Notes under the pieces: generated by a model | Seen by the model: only the letters and a program-made list of their open reading frames with translations | The model's database searches: none | What the model was told of the DNA's origin: nothing | In this document: positions 1 to 7,707 of the stretch, piece by piece | Layout: every line of letters begins with the position of its first letter | Position numbering within the stretch: the stretch's first letter is position 1 | Made by a program: the position numbers and the translations under genes | Assembly: GCF_040081925.1 (NCBI RefSeq) | Contig: NZ_JBEBMF010000001.1 | Span: 1,700,067 to 1,764,066 of the forward strand | Direction: 5' to 3' | DNA length: 64,000 bases | Source: Mesorhizobium_K quangtriensis | GTDB lineage: Bacteria > Pseudomonadota > Alphaproteobacteria > Rhizobiales > Rhizobiaceae

Positions 1-15
1 TCGTGCACTGACACC

Positions 16-873
16 GTGAGCGACACAGCCCTAGAGGCTATACTGAGGCGCGACCGCACCGTCGTCGCAATAGCACTTGTCATCGTTACGCTGCTGGCTT
101 GGGCCTATTTGCTGCATCTTGGCTATGAAATGGGTCGCTCAGGCGCTCCGGCGCCTGATGATGCGAGCGCGGAAATGCCCGGCATGGACATGTCGGAAAT
201 GGATATGCCGGGAATGGATATGGGCGCTGCCATTGCGCCTGGTTTCCGAGCATGGACACTGGCCGATTTCGGCTTCATCTTCACGATGTGGGCGGTCATG
301 ATGGTAGGAATGATGACACCGTCGGTGACTCCGATGCTGCTCTTGTATGCCTTGGTTGGCCGCAAGGCGCGTATCGAAGGCAAACTCTTCGCACCCACGG
401 GATGGTTCTTCTCAGGCTACGTGCTCGTCTGGGTATTTTTCAGTATCGGGGCGACCCTCTTCCAATGGCTTCTGGCCAGTATGGCATTGCTGACGCCGAT
501 GATGGCAACCGCCAATTCGGCGGTCGGCGGTCTCGTTCTGATTGGCGCTGGTCTCTATCAATGGACGCCGGTCAAAGAAGCCTGCTTGCACCAATGCCAG
601 GCGCCGATCGCATTTTTGTCGAGCCATGGCGGATTTCGTTCCGATCCATTTGGCGCGCTGCGGCTCGGTATCGACCACGGCATATATTGCCTTGGCTGTT
701 GCTGGGCGTTGATGGCGCTGCTTTTCGTCGGCGGCGTCATGAACATAGTCTGGATAGGGGGTCTCGCAATTCTCATCCTGCTCGAGAAGACGCTTCCGAC
801 AGGGCGGCTGATCCCACGTTTATCGGGGACTATGCTTGTCGTTGCCGGCATCTGGCTCCTTGTTGGTGTTTGA
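16..873 (+). CDS. DUF2182 integral membrane protein with Met-rich (metal-binding?) loop
   Basis: This is a membrane protein of about 285 residues. TM1 lies at about residues 15-35. A Met/Asp-rich extracytoplasmic loop at about 53-69 consists of repeated M-x-M units typical of copper-binding segments. The DUF2182 core follows from about residue 80, with a Trp-Ala-x-Met-Met block and Pro-rich turn at 92-106. Cys pairs near 190 and 225-229 (CLGCCW-like) are also characteristic of the family. The biochemical role of DUF2182 proteins is not established; a role in copper handling is an inference from the Met-rich loop and the copA remnant 1.3 kb away. The start is a GTG only 15 bases from the window edge and the frame is open to the edge, so the true start could lie outside. 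Confidence 0.8.
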   Translation: MSDTALEAILRRDRTVVAIALVIVTLLAWAYLLHLGYEMGRSGAPAPDDASAEMPGMDMSEMDMPGMDMGAAIAPGFRAWTLADFGFIFTMWAVMMVGMMTPSVTPMLLLYALVGRKARIEGKLFAPTGWFFSGYVLVWVFFSIGATLFQWLLASMALLTPMMATANSAVGGLVLIGAGLYQWTPVKEACLHQCQAPIAFLSSHGGFRSDPFGALRLGIDHGIYCLGCCWALMALLFVGGVMNIVWIGGLAILILLEKTLPTGRLIPRLSGTMLVVAGIWLLVGV

Positions 874-953
874 GCGACAAGAGTCGTGGCTTAAGCCAGC
901 AGGTAGGGCGGCTTGTCATCGTCAAATCTTGCTAGAAGCACTAGGTGAATTCC

Positions 954-1628
954 ATGGACAAAGATGCGAGTGCGACAGGCAATTCTACTGGAGCATCGGC
1001 CACCGTCGCATTTATCGATCTCTCCGGGTTCAGTGCCATCGCAGACGTCTACGGCGATGCATCCGCGGTTCAGGTGCTAGAGATCTTTGAGCGCATGGTC
1101 GGTGACGCGCTGAGCGCCTATGAGCCGCCGATCAAATGGATCGGCGACGAAGCTATGCTTTCATTTCCCGAGCCGGAAATGGCAATCCAAGCGCTGGGAA
1201 AACTGCTGCACGCCTGCCGACAAGAACCGCGCTTGCCTCTGACTCGAACGGGCATAAATCATGGGCCCGTCATATGGCGATCGGATGACCTGTTTGGTTC
1301 GACAGTGAATATTGCTGCACGGATTGCGTCGCTTGCGTCTCCAGGGCAACTGCTCGCTACTCAGCCAGTGGCCGACGCGGCTGCGGCAACCGGGATATCG
1401 CTGCGCGCTCTCGGAAAGGTCGCCATCAGGTCTGTCGCGAACGAAATCTCGCTTTATGAAATTGAACTGGCACCGTCCCCCGATCCTGCCTGGATCGATC
1501 CGGTTTGCAAGATGCACGCGCCATATGAAACCTATCGACGCCAACGTCCGGAGGGTCCGTGGTTCTGCTCACTTCGGTGCGAGGAAGCCTATCGAAAGTC
1601 GCCCCAAACCTATCCATTGGCTCGCTGA
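954..1628 (+). CDS. Class III nucleotide cyclase domain fused to C-terminal YHS domain
   Basis: The protein has 224 residues from an ATG preceded by AGGTGA. A GTG three codons earlier is possible but would overlap that ribosome site. Residues about 15-175 form a class III adenylate/guanylate cyclase catalytic domain. The two metal-binding aspartates (D22 in FIDLSGF and D65 in KWIGDE) are present. So are K61, the usual adenine-specifying lysine, and the D-L-F-G-x-x-V-N-x-A-x-R motif with catalytic Asn and Arg, so cAMP synthesis is plausible. Residues about 180-220 resemble a YHS domain (DPVCKM start, paired Cys), a small metal-associated module. No sensor or membrane segment precedes the cyclase. 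The neighbours are a DUF2182 protein and a copper-ATPase remnant, so metal-linked signalling is a guess. Confidence 0.8.
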   Translation: MDKDASATGNSTGASATVAFIDLSGFSAIADVYGDASAVQVLEIFERMVGDALSAYEPPIKWIGDEAMLSFPEPEMAIQALGKLLHACRQEPRLPLTRTGINHGPVIWRSDDLFGSTVNIAARIASLASPGQLLATQPVADAAAATGISLRALGKVAIRSVANEISLYEIELAPSPDPAWIDPVCKMHAPYETYRRQRPEGPWFCSLRCEEAYRKSPQTYPLAR

Positions 1629-1811
1629 CGCGATGCCTCGACGCGGGGAATGCCGCGTTGTTTGTTCCGGGGCTTAGCCTTCTGACGGCCCGCAAGGTAA
1701 TTTAGTTCATGGCGCATGATTTCGTAGCTCCGACCGCGAATGCCAGTTCAGCGCTCGGTGTCAACTAACCAACTCCCGAAGTGACCCGAAGCCGACTCCA
1801 GGTATATCCCG

Positions 1812-2195
1812 TCAGATGGAAGGCTCCCACGCACCAATCAGATGCGACGCTTCATGATCCCCCGGCCACCGAGGCATAGTGACGCAAATGAACTTGAGCG
1901 GGGTGTCACCAACGTTTCTGTATTGAAAGGCCGTTCCAACTGGTATGTCCACAGACACACCGGGGACGAGCGCCGTCACACGCTCTTCTGACTCGTCCCT
2001 TCGCCAGATTTCTCCTGCCCCCTCCAACACATACCAAAACTCACTGACCGTAGCGTGAATTGTGGCTCGATTGGTCTGACCAGCAGGCACAGTGCTGTGG
2101 ATCATGTTCCCGGTAGCGCCGTCCATTATGAAACGGATATCTGCCCCGGCAGGTGATTTTGCGTTAGGCGCAGAACAAAGAGTGGTTTCTTTCAT
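1812..2195 (-). CDS. Small cupin-domain protein
   Basis: This 127-residue protein is a single-domain cupin_2 fold. The first cupin motif region reads H-x-T-x3-E-x-W-x-V-L-x-G-x-G, and the second holds a P-x-G-x-x-F-x-Y segment. The canonical first motif carries HxH, but here the second His is replaced by Thr, so metal binding may be weakened or absent. The substrate is unknown. The start ATG lies only four bases beyond the stop of the copA remnant on the same strand, suggesting that a rearrangement placed it there or that it was the next gene of a former operon. The 1629-1811 gap on the other side holds nothing I recognise. Confidence 0.75.
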   Translation of the reverse strand: MKETTLCSAPNAKSPAGADIRFIMDGATGNMIHSTVPAGQTNRATIHATVSEFWYVLEGAGEIWRRDESEERVTALVPGVSVDIPVGTAFQYRNVGDTPLKFICVTMPRWPGDHEASHLIGAWEPSI

Positions 2196-2199
2196 GGAA

Positions 2200-2760
2200 T
2201 TATATCCTCAACTTGAGGGGGCGCAAGATGCCGTTAAGGTCGCCTTTTACCAGCGTGATCCCGGCGCTCTCGACGGCCACGTCAGCACCAATGCCCATTG
2301 CGATGCCGACGTCGGCTGCGGCGAGCGCGGGCGCGTCATTGACGCCATCGCCGGCCGTAGCGACCTTCGCCCCGTTTGCGCGAAGATCGTCGATCAGTTG
2401 CTGCTTGCTGTCCGGAAGCATGTCGGCGCGGACCTCATTGATGCCGAGTTTACTTGCGACAGCCCGCGCTGTCAGTTCATTGTCCCCGATCGCCATGATG
2501 ATGCGCAGGCTGTCGTGTGCAGCGCCCGGATCGCTTCTACGGTCGTTGCCTTGACCGGGTCGGCCACGGCGACGATACCCGCCAACGTGCACTCGACAGC
2601 GACGAACATGGCCGTCTTGCCCTCGGATCGGAGCGCGTCCGTCTTGGAATCGGGCTTGAAGTATCAGCTTGAGATCGGCCATCATCGCGGCGTTACCGCG
2701 CGCGATGCGACGACCGTCACTGTTCCGGATACGCCCTTACCCGCAGACGGCCGCCACCCG
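2200..2760 (-). pseudogene. copA: Frameshifted C-terminal remnant of a heavy-metal P1B-type ATPase (CopA-like)
   Basis: Reading the minus strand, homology to the P-domain of copper-translocating ATPases continues only by switching frame at least three times. It begins with KGVSGTV near 2730, moves to a GNAAMMADL segment near 2690, then to an EGKTAMFVAVE to ADPVKATTVEAIRAL segment (about 2640-2530), then to the longest piece. That piece keeps a GDN element, the GDGVNDAPALAAADVGIAMG hinge motif and VKGDLNGI, then stops at LRI before the last transmembrane helices. The phosphorylation DKTGT region and all N-terminal domains are missing. It is therefore a truncated, decayed gene and not a working pump. 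Sequencing error is unlikely to explain three shifts plus truncation at both ends. Confidence 0.85.
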
Positions 2761-3107
2761 CCTGCATTCAGTTCGAGGATCGACATCCGGCAGACCGGTC
2801 AAAACGCCGCCTGATCACTTGTCCGCCCCAAGGGGCGCACTCCAATCCCGGGTTGGTTCTGGGCGGAAATCAAAAGCTATGACATATAGCTCTCATTTAC
2901 ATGTAGCACGCATTCTTATCACCGTCACAATGTCACAAAATATCTTGTAAGTTATTGATGGTATTGAAGTAATTGAGATTTTAATCCTCTCTGGCAGCAC
3001 CATTCATCTCCCGCCTATGTGGCGGTAGACTTCTGTTCTTGGGCAATTCACTGGACCGCGCGGCGGCGTGATTCTATTGTCCTGTTCATTTCCAATGGGA
3101 GAATACG
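2761..3107. other. Gene-free, AT-rich junction between accessory and core DNA
   Basis: I see no convincing coding sequence here. The middle (about 2870-2990) is much richer in A+T than the rest of the window and contains TTGTAAGTTATTGA-like sequence, of the kind often found between integrase genes and their tRNA target. It then runs into a tRNA-3'-end-like 20-mer. To the left lie a pseudogene and metal-related accessory genes; to the right the gene order looks chromosomal. Confidence 0.45.
2983..3002 (+). repeat. Candidate attachment-site core (tRNA 3'-end-like)
   Basis: The sequence AATCCTCTCTGGCAGCACCA has the layout of the end of a tRNA: T-loop tail, T-stem 3' strand, seven acceptor bases, discriminator A and CCA. 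The 12 bases before it (GAGATTTTAATC-like) could be a decayed T-arm, but no tRNA body precedes it. Such isolated tRNA ends are usual at the distal att site of integrated elements. I could not assign the tRNA, and no second copy was seen in the window. Confidence 0.35.
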
Positions 3108-3629
3108 ATTTCTCTTTCATCGGCAGGCACAGCCATCTCGGCCCGCAGCTGCGGCACCTGCAACATGTGTTGCAAGCTGCCGCTTATCTCGGTGCTGGGC
3201 AAACCGCCCGGGCAATGGTGCGAACACTGCACGATCGGCGTCGGCTGCACCATTTATGACGACCGGCCCCAGATGTGCCGTGATTTCTTCTGCCAGTGGA
3301 TCGAGAACAAGAGCATCGCGGACTACTGGAAACCGGAAGCGTCCAAGATCATCCTGACGCAGTTTCCGAGAACCGGCTTTCTGTATGCGCAGGTCGATCC
3401 GGCGCGACCGGACGCCTGGAAGGCGCCCAAGCTGCTTTCGGATCTTCAACGCTGGGCAAAGCAGCTTCTCCCCGTTCGCAAGCATGTGGTGGTGTTCGTC
3501 AACGACGACGCGACGCTCATCATGCCGGACCAGTCCGTCCCGCTTGGAAGGATGCGCCTTGGCGAGGGGTTCGCCATCAGGACGACCTACAGGAACGGCA
3601 AGCCGGTTTACGAGGTGAGGCGCGGCTGA
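3108..3629 (+). CDS. YkgJ-family cysteine-cluster protein (start uncertain, possible ATT)
   Basis: The first ATG of the frame is at 3165. However, the open frame directly before it encodes C-G-T-C-N, which together with the downstream MCCKLP completes the Cys-cluster of YkgJ proteins (CxxC-x-x-CC). Further cysteines follow in WCEHC, GVGC and MCRDFFC. The real protein must therefore begin upstream of 3165. No ATG, GTG or TTG exists between the in-frame stop at 3069 and 3165. An ATT at 3108 is preceded by GGGAG with a six-base gap and is my best candidate, giving about 173 residues; a frameshift is the alternative. The Cys-cluster probably binds a metal (zinc or iron). Function is unknown. Confidence 0.7.
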   Translation: MSLSSAGTAISARSCGTCNMCCKLPLISVLGKPPGQWCEHCTIGVGCTIYDDRPQMCRDFFCQWIENKSIADYWKPEASKIILTQFPRTGFLYAQVDPARPDAWKAPKLLSDLQRWAKQLLPVRKHVVVFVNDDATLIMPDQSVPLGRMRLGEGFAIRTTYRNGKPVYEVRRG

Positions 3630-3656
3630 GCATACTGCGGCGTCGTGGCCAGACCG

Positions 3657-3971
3657 CTAGTGGACGCGCTTCATCTCCAGGCCGAGCATGTCGTAGTCGA
3701 CGGCCATGAAGCCCGTCGCCGTGGTGACGACAGCTTCCGGAAATGCCTTGAGCACGTCCTGCGCCATAACGCCCTGATAGACCGCATCGCTCCAGAAATA
3801 TCTGAAATTGTAGAGCGGCAAACCGTTGGCCGCGACGCCGACCTGCTCGATGTCCGACTTCAGCCGGATATCGCTTGGAGTACCGATCTCGGCACTACCT
3901 TGCGTCTGCGCGGTGATCGACGACAGCTTGCCCTTGGGATCGAGAGTCGGCTTCACGTATTTCCGTTTCAT
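3657..3971 (-). CDS. Mini-protein: RiPP/lasso-like leader followed by S74 (tail-fibre chaperone) domain
   Basis: The protein has 104 residues. Residues about 36-104 match the intramolecular-chaperone/peptidase S74 domain of phage tail fibres and endosialidases, with the SDIRLKSDI box (candidate Ser-Lys dyad S33/K37), a GLPLYNFRY core, GVMAQDV and a VDYDMLG end. The first about 22 residues (Y-V-K-P-T-L, then G-K-L-S-S-I-T-A) look like the leader of lasso-type or putative RiPP precursors common in alphaproteobacteria (YxKPxL then xLxxVTA). In phages this domain cleaves itself off a larger fibre; here there is no fibre. No lasso cyclase or protease gene is visible nearby. The function is unknown. 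Confidence 0.7.
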   Translation of the reverse strand: MKRKYVKPTLDPKGKLSSITAQTQGSAEIGTPSDIRLKSDIEQVGVAANGLPLYNFRYFWSDAVYQGVMAQDVLKAFPEAVVTTATGFMAVDYDMLGLEMKRVH

Positions 3972-4114
3972 GACCAGTCCCCGGATGTTTCGACAGCCAA
4001 TTGTTAGATTATTTCACGCCACAGGAGTAGCGGGTTTCAGGCGTTTTTCGTGTGTATCGACGCGTCGGGCTTTCTCTGCGATGAACGCGGGTGGGTTCGC
4101 TCAGGAGAAAGCAG

Positions 4115-4561
4115 ATGTCCAATATCACCATCCGGCCGCTCCAGCAGGCCGACCATGCCGAATGGCGTCGCCTCTGGACGGACTATCTCGTCTTTTACAA
4201 GGCGACCGTTTCCGAGGAGGTCTACGCGACGACGTGGCGGCGGCTGTTCGATCCCGGCGAGTTCGAGCCAAAGGGTTTTATCGCGCTGATCGATGGACGG
4301 ACGGTCGGGCTCGTTCACTACCTCTATCACCGAACCTGCTGGTCCCTCGTCAACAACTGCTACCTGCAGGATTTGTTCACGGATGAAGCCGCGCGAGGCT
4401 CCGGCGTTGGGCAGGCGCTGATAGAGGCTGTAAAGGCCGAGGCGGGCAGGGTCAGGATCGCCAATGTCTACTGGATGACGCACGAGACAAACGGGACGGC
4501 GCGACGCCTCTACGACCGCGTCGCGAAGCGCACTGGCTTCATCGAATACGACCTGATGTGA
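4115..4561 (+). CDS. GNAT-family N-acetyltransferase
   Basis: The ATG at 4115 is chosen because AGGAGA lies seven bases before it; the open frame extends to a GTG at 4091. The 148-residue product has a standard single-domain GNAT fold. The N-terminal ITIRPLQQADHAEWRRLW strand-helix is followed by the acetyl-CoA binding segment around LQDLFTDEAARGSGVGQALI (R/Q-x-x-G-x-G/A type). The C-terminal part reads WMTHETNGTARRLYDRVAKRTGFI, typical of small-molecule or amine acetyltransferases. The substrate cannot be told. It ends six bases before the convergent topoisomerase gene. Confidence 0.85.
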   Translation: MSNITIRPLQQADHAEWRRLWTDYLVFYKATVSEEVYATTWRRLFDPGEFEPKGFIALIDGRTVGLVHYLYHRTCWSLVNNCYLQDLFTDEAARGSGVGQALIEAVKAEAGRVRIANVYWMTHETNGTARRLYDRVAKRTGFIEYDLM

Positions 4562-4567
4562 GCGGGG

Positions 4568-5617
4568 TCACGCCATCTTCATCTCCAGCCAGCGCAGGAC
4601 AAGTGCCTCTTCTGCGTCGAGGCCGGGCTTCTTGCGTTTGAAGCGCAGTGCCTTCTCAAGTTCCTTGGTGAGTTTTCCTTCCTGCCAAGAGGCGATGACC
4701 AGCGGATGGATGTAGCATCTCCGGCAGACGGCCCGCCTGTTGCCGAGATGTTTGGCCACCTCGTCCACGATGATGTTCATCGCACGTGCGGTGGCGGTCT
4801 TCGTCTCGGGCAGCGGTATCTCCGAAAAAAGCGAAAGCGCCCTGACCGTGCCGCCCCAGGTGCGGAAATGCTTGGAACTGAATTCGCCGCCGGTGGCGTC
4901 GCGGATGTATTCGTTGACATCCTGCGAAGTTACGATCCGTCGCGCGCCGTCTTCTGCGATGTACTGGAACAGGTGCTGACCGGGCAGGTCCTGAATGGCG
5001 CGCACGGTACGCGCGATGCGCCGGTCGACCAGCTGCAGCTTCCATTCTTTTCCGGATTTACCCTTAAACGCGAAGCGGAGCTTGGCTCCCACCACCTCCA
5101 CGTGCCGGCTCTTAAGCGTAGTCAGGCCAAAACTCTTGTTGTCGCGCGCATAGACCGCGTTGCCGACGCGGATCATGCTGTTGTCCAGCAGCCAGACGAT
5201 CGAGGCGATGACCCGTTCGCGGGGCAGGCCCTTGATCCGGAGGTCGGCATCCATCTTCCTGCGTAGCTTGGGTAGCAGGCGGGCGAAGTCGGCGAGGCTC
5301 GAATACTTGACCTCGTCGCGGCATTCGGACCATCGGGAATGGTAGCGATATTGCTTGCGTCCGCGCTGGTCGCGCCCGGTAGCCTGGATATGCCCTTCGG
5401 CATCAGGGGAAATCCAGACGTCGGTCCAAGCCGGCGGAACCGCCAGTTCCTTTATGCGGCGCAATGACTTGCTGTCCGCCACCACACTGCCGCTTGGCCT
5501 GAGATAGGTGAAGCCCGTGCCGCTTCTGCGCCTTCGGAAGCCCGGCTCGGCGTCGCTGACATAGACAAGTGCTGCCCGGCGCGCGGCTTTCCTGGCGGTA
5601 TCAATTGTTAGCAGCAT
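4568..5617 (-). CDS. Type IB DNA topoisomerase
   Basis: This gene encodes a bacterial/poxvirus-type topoisomerase IB of 349 residues that relaxes DNA supercoils through a 3'-phosphotyrosyl intermediate. The frame opens 60 codons further upstream, but family members begin around L-D-T-A-R-x-A-A-R-x-A-G-L-V-Y-V-S-D, so I take the internal ATG at 5617. Visible family features are the N-terminal GTGFTYLRPSG segment, KLRRKMDADL, the VGNAVYARDNKSFGLTTL region, SSKHFRTWGGT, and the catalytic tyrosine in C-Y-I-H-P (about Y302) after HLGNRRAVCRR. These enzymes are common in rhizobia as an addition to topoisomerase I and gyrase. The gene is divergent from the Rrf2 regulator with a 230-base shared upstream region. 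Confidence 0.93.
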   Translation of the reverse strand: MLLTIDTARKAARRAALVYVSDAEPGFRRRRSGTGFTYLRPSGSVVADSKSLRRIKELAVPPAWTDVWISPDAEGHIQATGRDQRGRKQYRYHSRWSECRDEVKYSSLADFARLLPKLRRKMDADLRIKGLPRERVIASIVWLLDNSMIRVGNAVYARDNKSFGLTTLKSRHVEVVGAKLRFAFKGKSGKEWKLQLVDRRIARTVRAIQDLPGQHLFQYIAEDGARRIVTSQDVNEYIRDATGGEFSSKHFRTWGGTVRALSLFSEIPLPETKTATARAMNIIVDEVAKHLGNRRAVCRRCYIHPLVIASWQEGKLTKELEKALRFKRKKPGLDAEEALVLRWLEMKMA

Positions 5618-5847
5618 TCGTTCCAAACCCGAGACGAGCGGCAAGAATAATTGGCGAGATCGAGCAAGGTTCCGGCTGCGGAGGAAACAGCACTGTTGCG
5701 CGGAAATTGCCGACAGACGCGAAATAGCAACGGATCGGGGTTTCAATCGTCGCGTGCAAGGGTTAAGCGAGGCCGCGCGGCCCTCATTTGCACACAAACA
5801 AAACCAAAGGTCGTGGCGGGCGACGACGAACGGGCTGTTCTGGGGCT

Positions 5848-6297
5848 ATGCTTACCAAAAAAGGCAAATACGGGCTGAAGGCGCTGGTGTACCTTTCCAC
5901 CATGCCCCCCGGACAATTGGCCTTCGTCGGTGACATCGCCGCGAAGAACAACATTCCCAAGAAATTCCTCGACGCGATTCTTGGCGAACTGCGCAACGCC
6001 GGTTTCGTCCAGAGCCGCAAGGGCAAGGAAGGCGGCTACCGGCTCGCCAGGGCGCCCGCGGAGATCAAGATCGGCCATGTGGTGCGCGTGCTCGATGGGC
6101 CGCTCGCGCCGATTCCCTGCGCCAGCCGCAGCCAGTACCAGCGCTGCGAGGATTGCGACGAGGCGACCTGCGAAGTCCGCCACATCATGATGGAAGTGCG
6201 CCACGCCGTCGCCGAACTGCTCGACAACCGCAGCCTGGCCTCGATGCGCGATGCGGCCAACGACGACCTGCTCGAAGAGATTCGCCAGCACTTCTGA
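5848..6297 (+). CDS. Rrf2-family transcriptional regulator with Cys cluster
   Basis: The protein has 149 residues from the ATG at 5848, which begins the typical Rrf2 N-terminus MLTKKGKYGLKALVYLS; the longer frame upstream is not family-like. The winged-helix DNA-binding domain covers residues 1-85, with the wing KGKEGGYRLAR. A cysteine group follows at C91, C100, C103 and C108, spaced like the Fe-S or redox-sensing clusters of IscR, NsrR and other Rrf2 proteins. It is not RirA, whose N-terminus differs. Targets are unknown. It sits alone between topoisomerase IB and the polysaccharide locus. Confidence 0.88.
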   Translation: MLTKKGKYGLKALVYLSTMPPGQLAFVGDIAAKNNIPKKFLDAILGELRNAGFVQSRKGKEGGYRLARAPAEIKIGHVVRVLDGPLAPIPCASRSQYQRCEDCDEATCEVRHIMMEVRHAVAELLDNRSLASMRDAANDDLLEEIRQHF

Positions 6298-6330
6298 GCT
6301 ATCGCTGGCGAATGAGCGGGCGCTGGCAAA

Positions 6331-7707
6331 CTACTCTGCCGGCGAAGCTTCCGCCCTGCGGCCGCGAAGGCCGACCAGCCGCACCACGGATCCGTCCAGC
6401 CCCGTCAGCTTCTTCGAGGAGTGGCGGAGGAGGGCGGTCATGAGGATGAACGACATCGTCGTTGCCGAGACGGCGCCCATGATGCCGAAGGACGGGATCA
6501 GGGCGAAGAAGCCGATCGCGCGCAGCAGCACCGAGACCGCGATGATACGCAGGTAGCGGCCTTCGTGGCCGGTGAGCATCAGGATCGAGCCCGACGGCCC
6601 GGCCGCTGCCAACGCCGCGGTCCCGAAGCAGAGCACGACCAGCGCCGGATAGTAGGGCACGTAGGCCGCGTTGAAGATGCTGAGGAAGAATTGCCCGCCG
6701 CCGAGGATGACGACCATGCCTGCAACGATCACCGCGAGTGTCAGGCCCGCCACCCAGTCAAGCAGGGCGTTGAGCTGCTTCAGTTGGCCGCGATAGTAGA
6801 GGTCGGGAATGTGCCGGGTGGAGAACATGTGCATCGTGTCAGACGCGGTGGCAAAAGCGTTGGCGAGCCGCGTCGTTACGAAATAGGCGCCGGCCACCGC
6901 CGGGCTCATCAGGTAGCCGATGATCAGCACGTCGAGATACTGGTTCGCAGCTTCCAGTCCGTTGGATATCCAGAGCTTGAAGGAGCGGGAACGCCACTCC
7001 TTCGGCAGGTAGCGTGGCCTCACCGAGGCAAAATCGGGATAGAGCGCGGCGATCTTGCGGCGCAGGAACACCACATGTAGCGCGATAGCGACTGCGGCAC
7101 CGGCGGCGAAGAGGAAGAAGATGGCGCCTACGCCGGTATGCGCCCCGGTCGCCAGCACGATGGCGAGATAGACGAGCGCGGGTACGGAGATCATGAGATT
7201 GCCGTAGCCGTCGCCTGCGCCGACTCCGATGGCGGTGCGCACCAGATGCGCCGATGTCATGACAGTCGCCTGCAGGACCATGAAGGCGGTCACCGCGGCG
7301 GCGAGCAGGACCCCGTAGGTCAGCGCCGTCCATGCGAAGAAGCCGCTGCCGACGACGATGCAGCCGGCGAGCACGGTCAGGGCGCTGAACATCAGCACGC
7401 CTTTCAGCGTCGAGGGATCGCCGGCGGCGGTGTATTCGTTCCACCAGCGCATCAGGGCGACCTGCTGGCCGAAGGTCGCCACGATGCAGAACAGGCCGGC
7501 CGCCGCAAACAGGATGGAGAAGACGCCGAAGCCGTTGGTGTCGAGGACGCGCGCGGCCAGCATGATCAGCGCAAAATTCGCGACGATGATCGAGCTCTTC
7601 ATGACGAAGACGCCGGCGATGCCGCGCAGCGCCGGATTGCTGAGAAGCGCCCTCAGCCGCCCGGCGAGGCCGGAGGCGCGGCTGTCGCCGCCTTCTTCAA
7701 CGGACAT
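6331..7707 (-). CDS. Polysaccharide flippase, Wzx/MurJ-like (MOP superfamily)
   Basis: This 458-residue integral membrane protein has about 12-14 hydrophobic segments, a repeated Ala/Val/Leu-rich pattern and a basic C-terminal tail. Its start ATG lies inside the end of the upstream acyltransferase gene (11-base overlap), so translation is probably coupled. The family flips lipid-linked oligosaccharide repeats across the inner membrane for export. Together with the polymerase-like protein, chain-length protein and glycosyltransferases around it, it makes a Wzx/Wzy-type pathway likely. Sequence alone does not show the substrate. Confidence 0.85.
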   Translation of the reverse strand: MSVEEGGDSRASGLAGRLRALLSNPALRGIAGVFVMKSSIIVANFALIMLAARVLDTNGFGVFSILFAAAGLFCIVATFGQQVALMRWWNEYTAAGDPSTLKGVLMFSALTVLAGCIVVGSGFFAWTALTYGVLLAAAVTAFMVLQATVMTSAHLVRTAIGVGAGDGYGNLMISVPALVYLAIVLATGAHTGVGAIFFLFAAGAAVAIALHVVFLRRKIAALYPDFASVRPRYLPKEWRSRSFKLWISNGLEAANQYLDVLIIGYLMSPAVAGAYFVTTRLANAFATASDTMHMFSTRHIPDLYYRGQLKQLNALLDWVAGLTLAVIVAGMVVILGGGQFFLSIFNAAYVPYYPALVVLCFGTAALAAAGPSGSILMLTGHEGRYLRIIAVSVLLRAIGFFALIPSFGIMGAVSATTMSFILMTALLRHSSKKLTGLDGSVVRLVGLRGRRAEASPAE

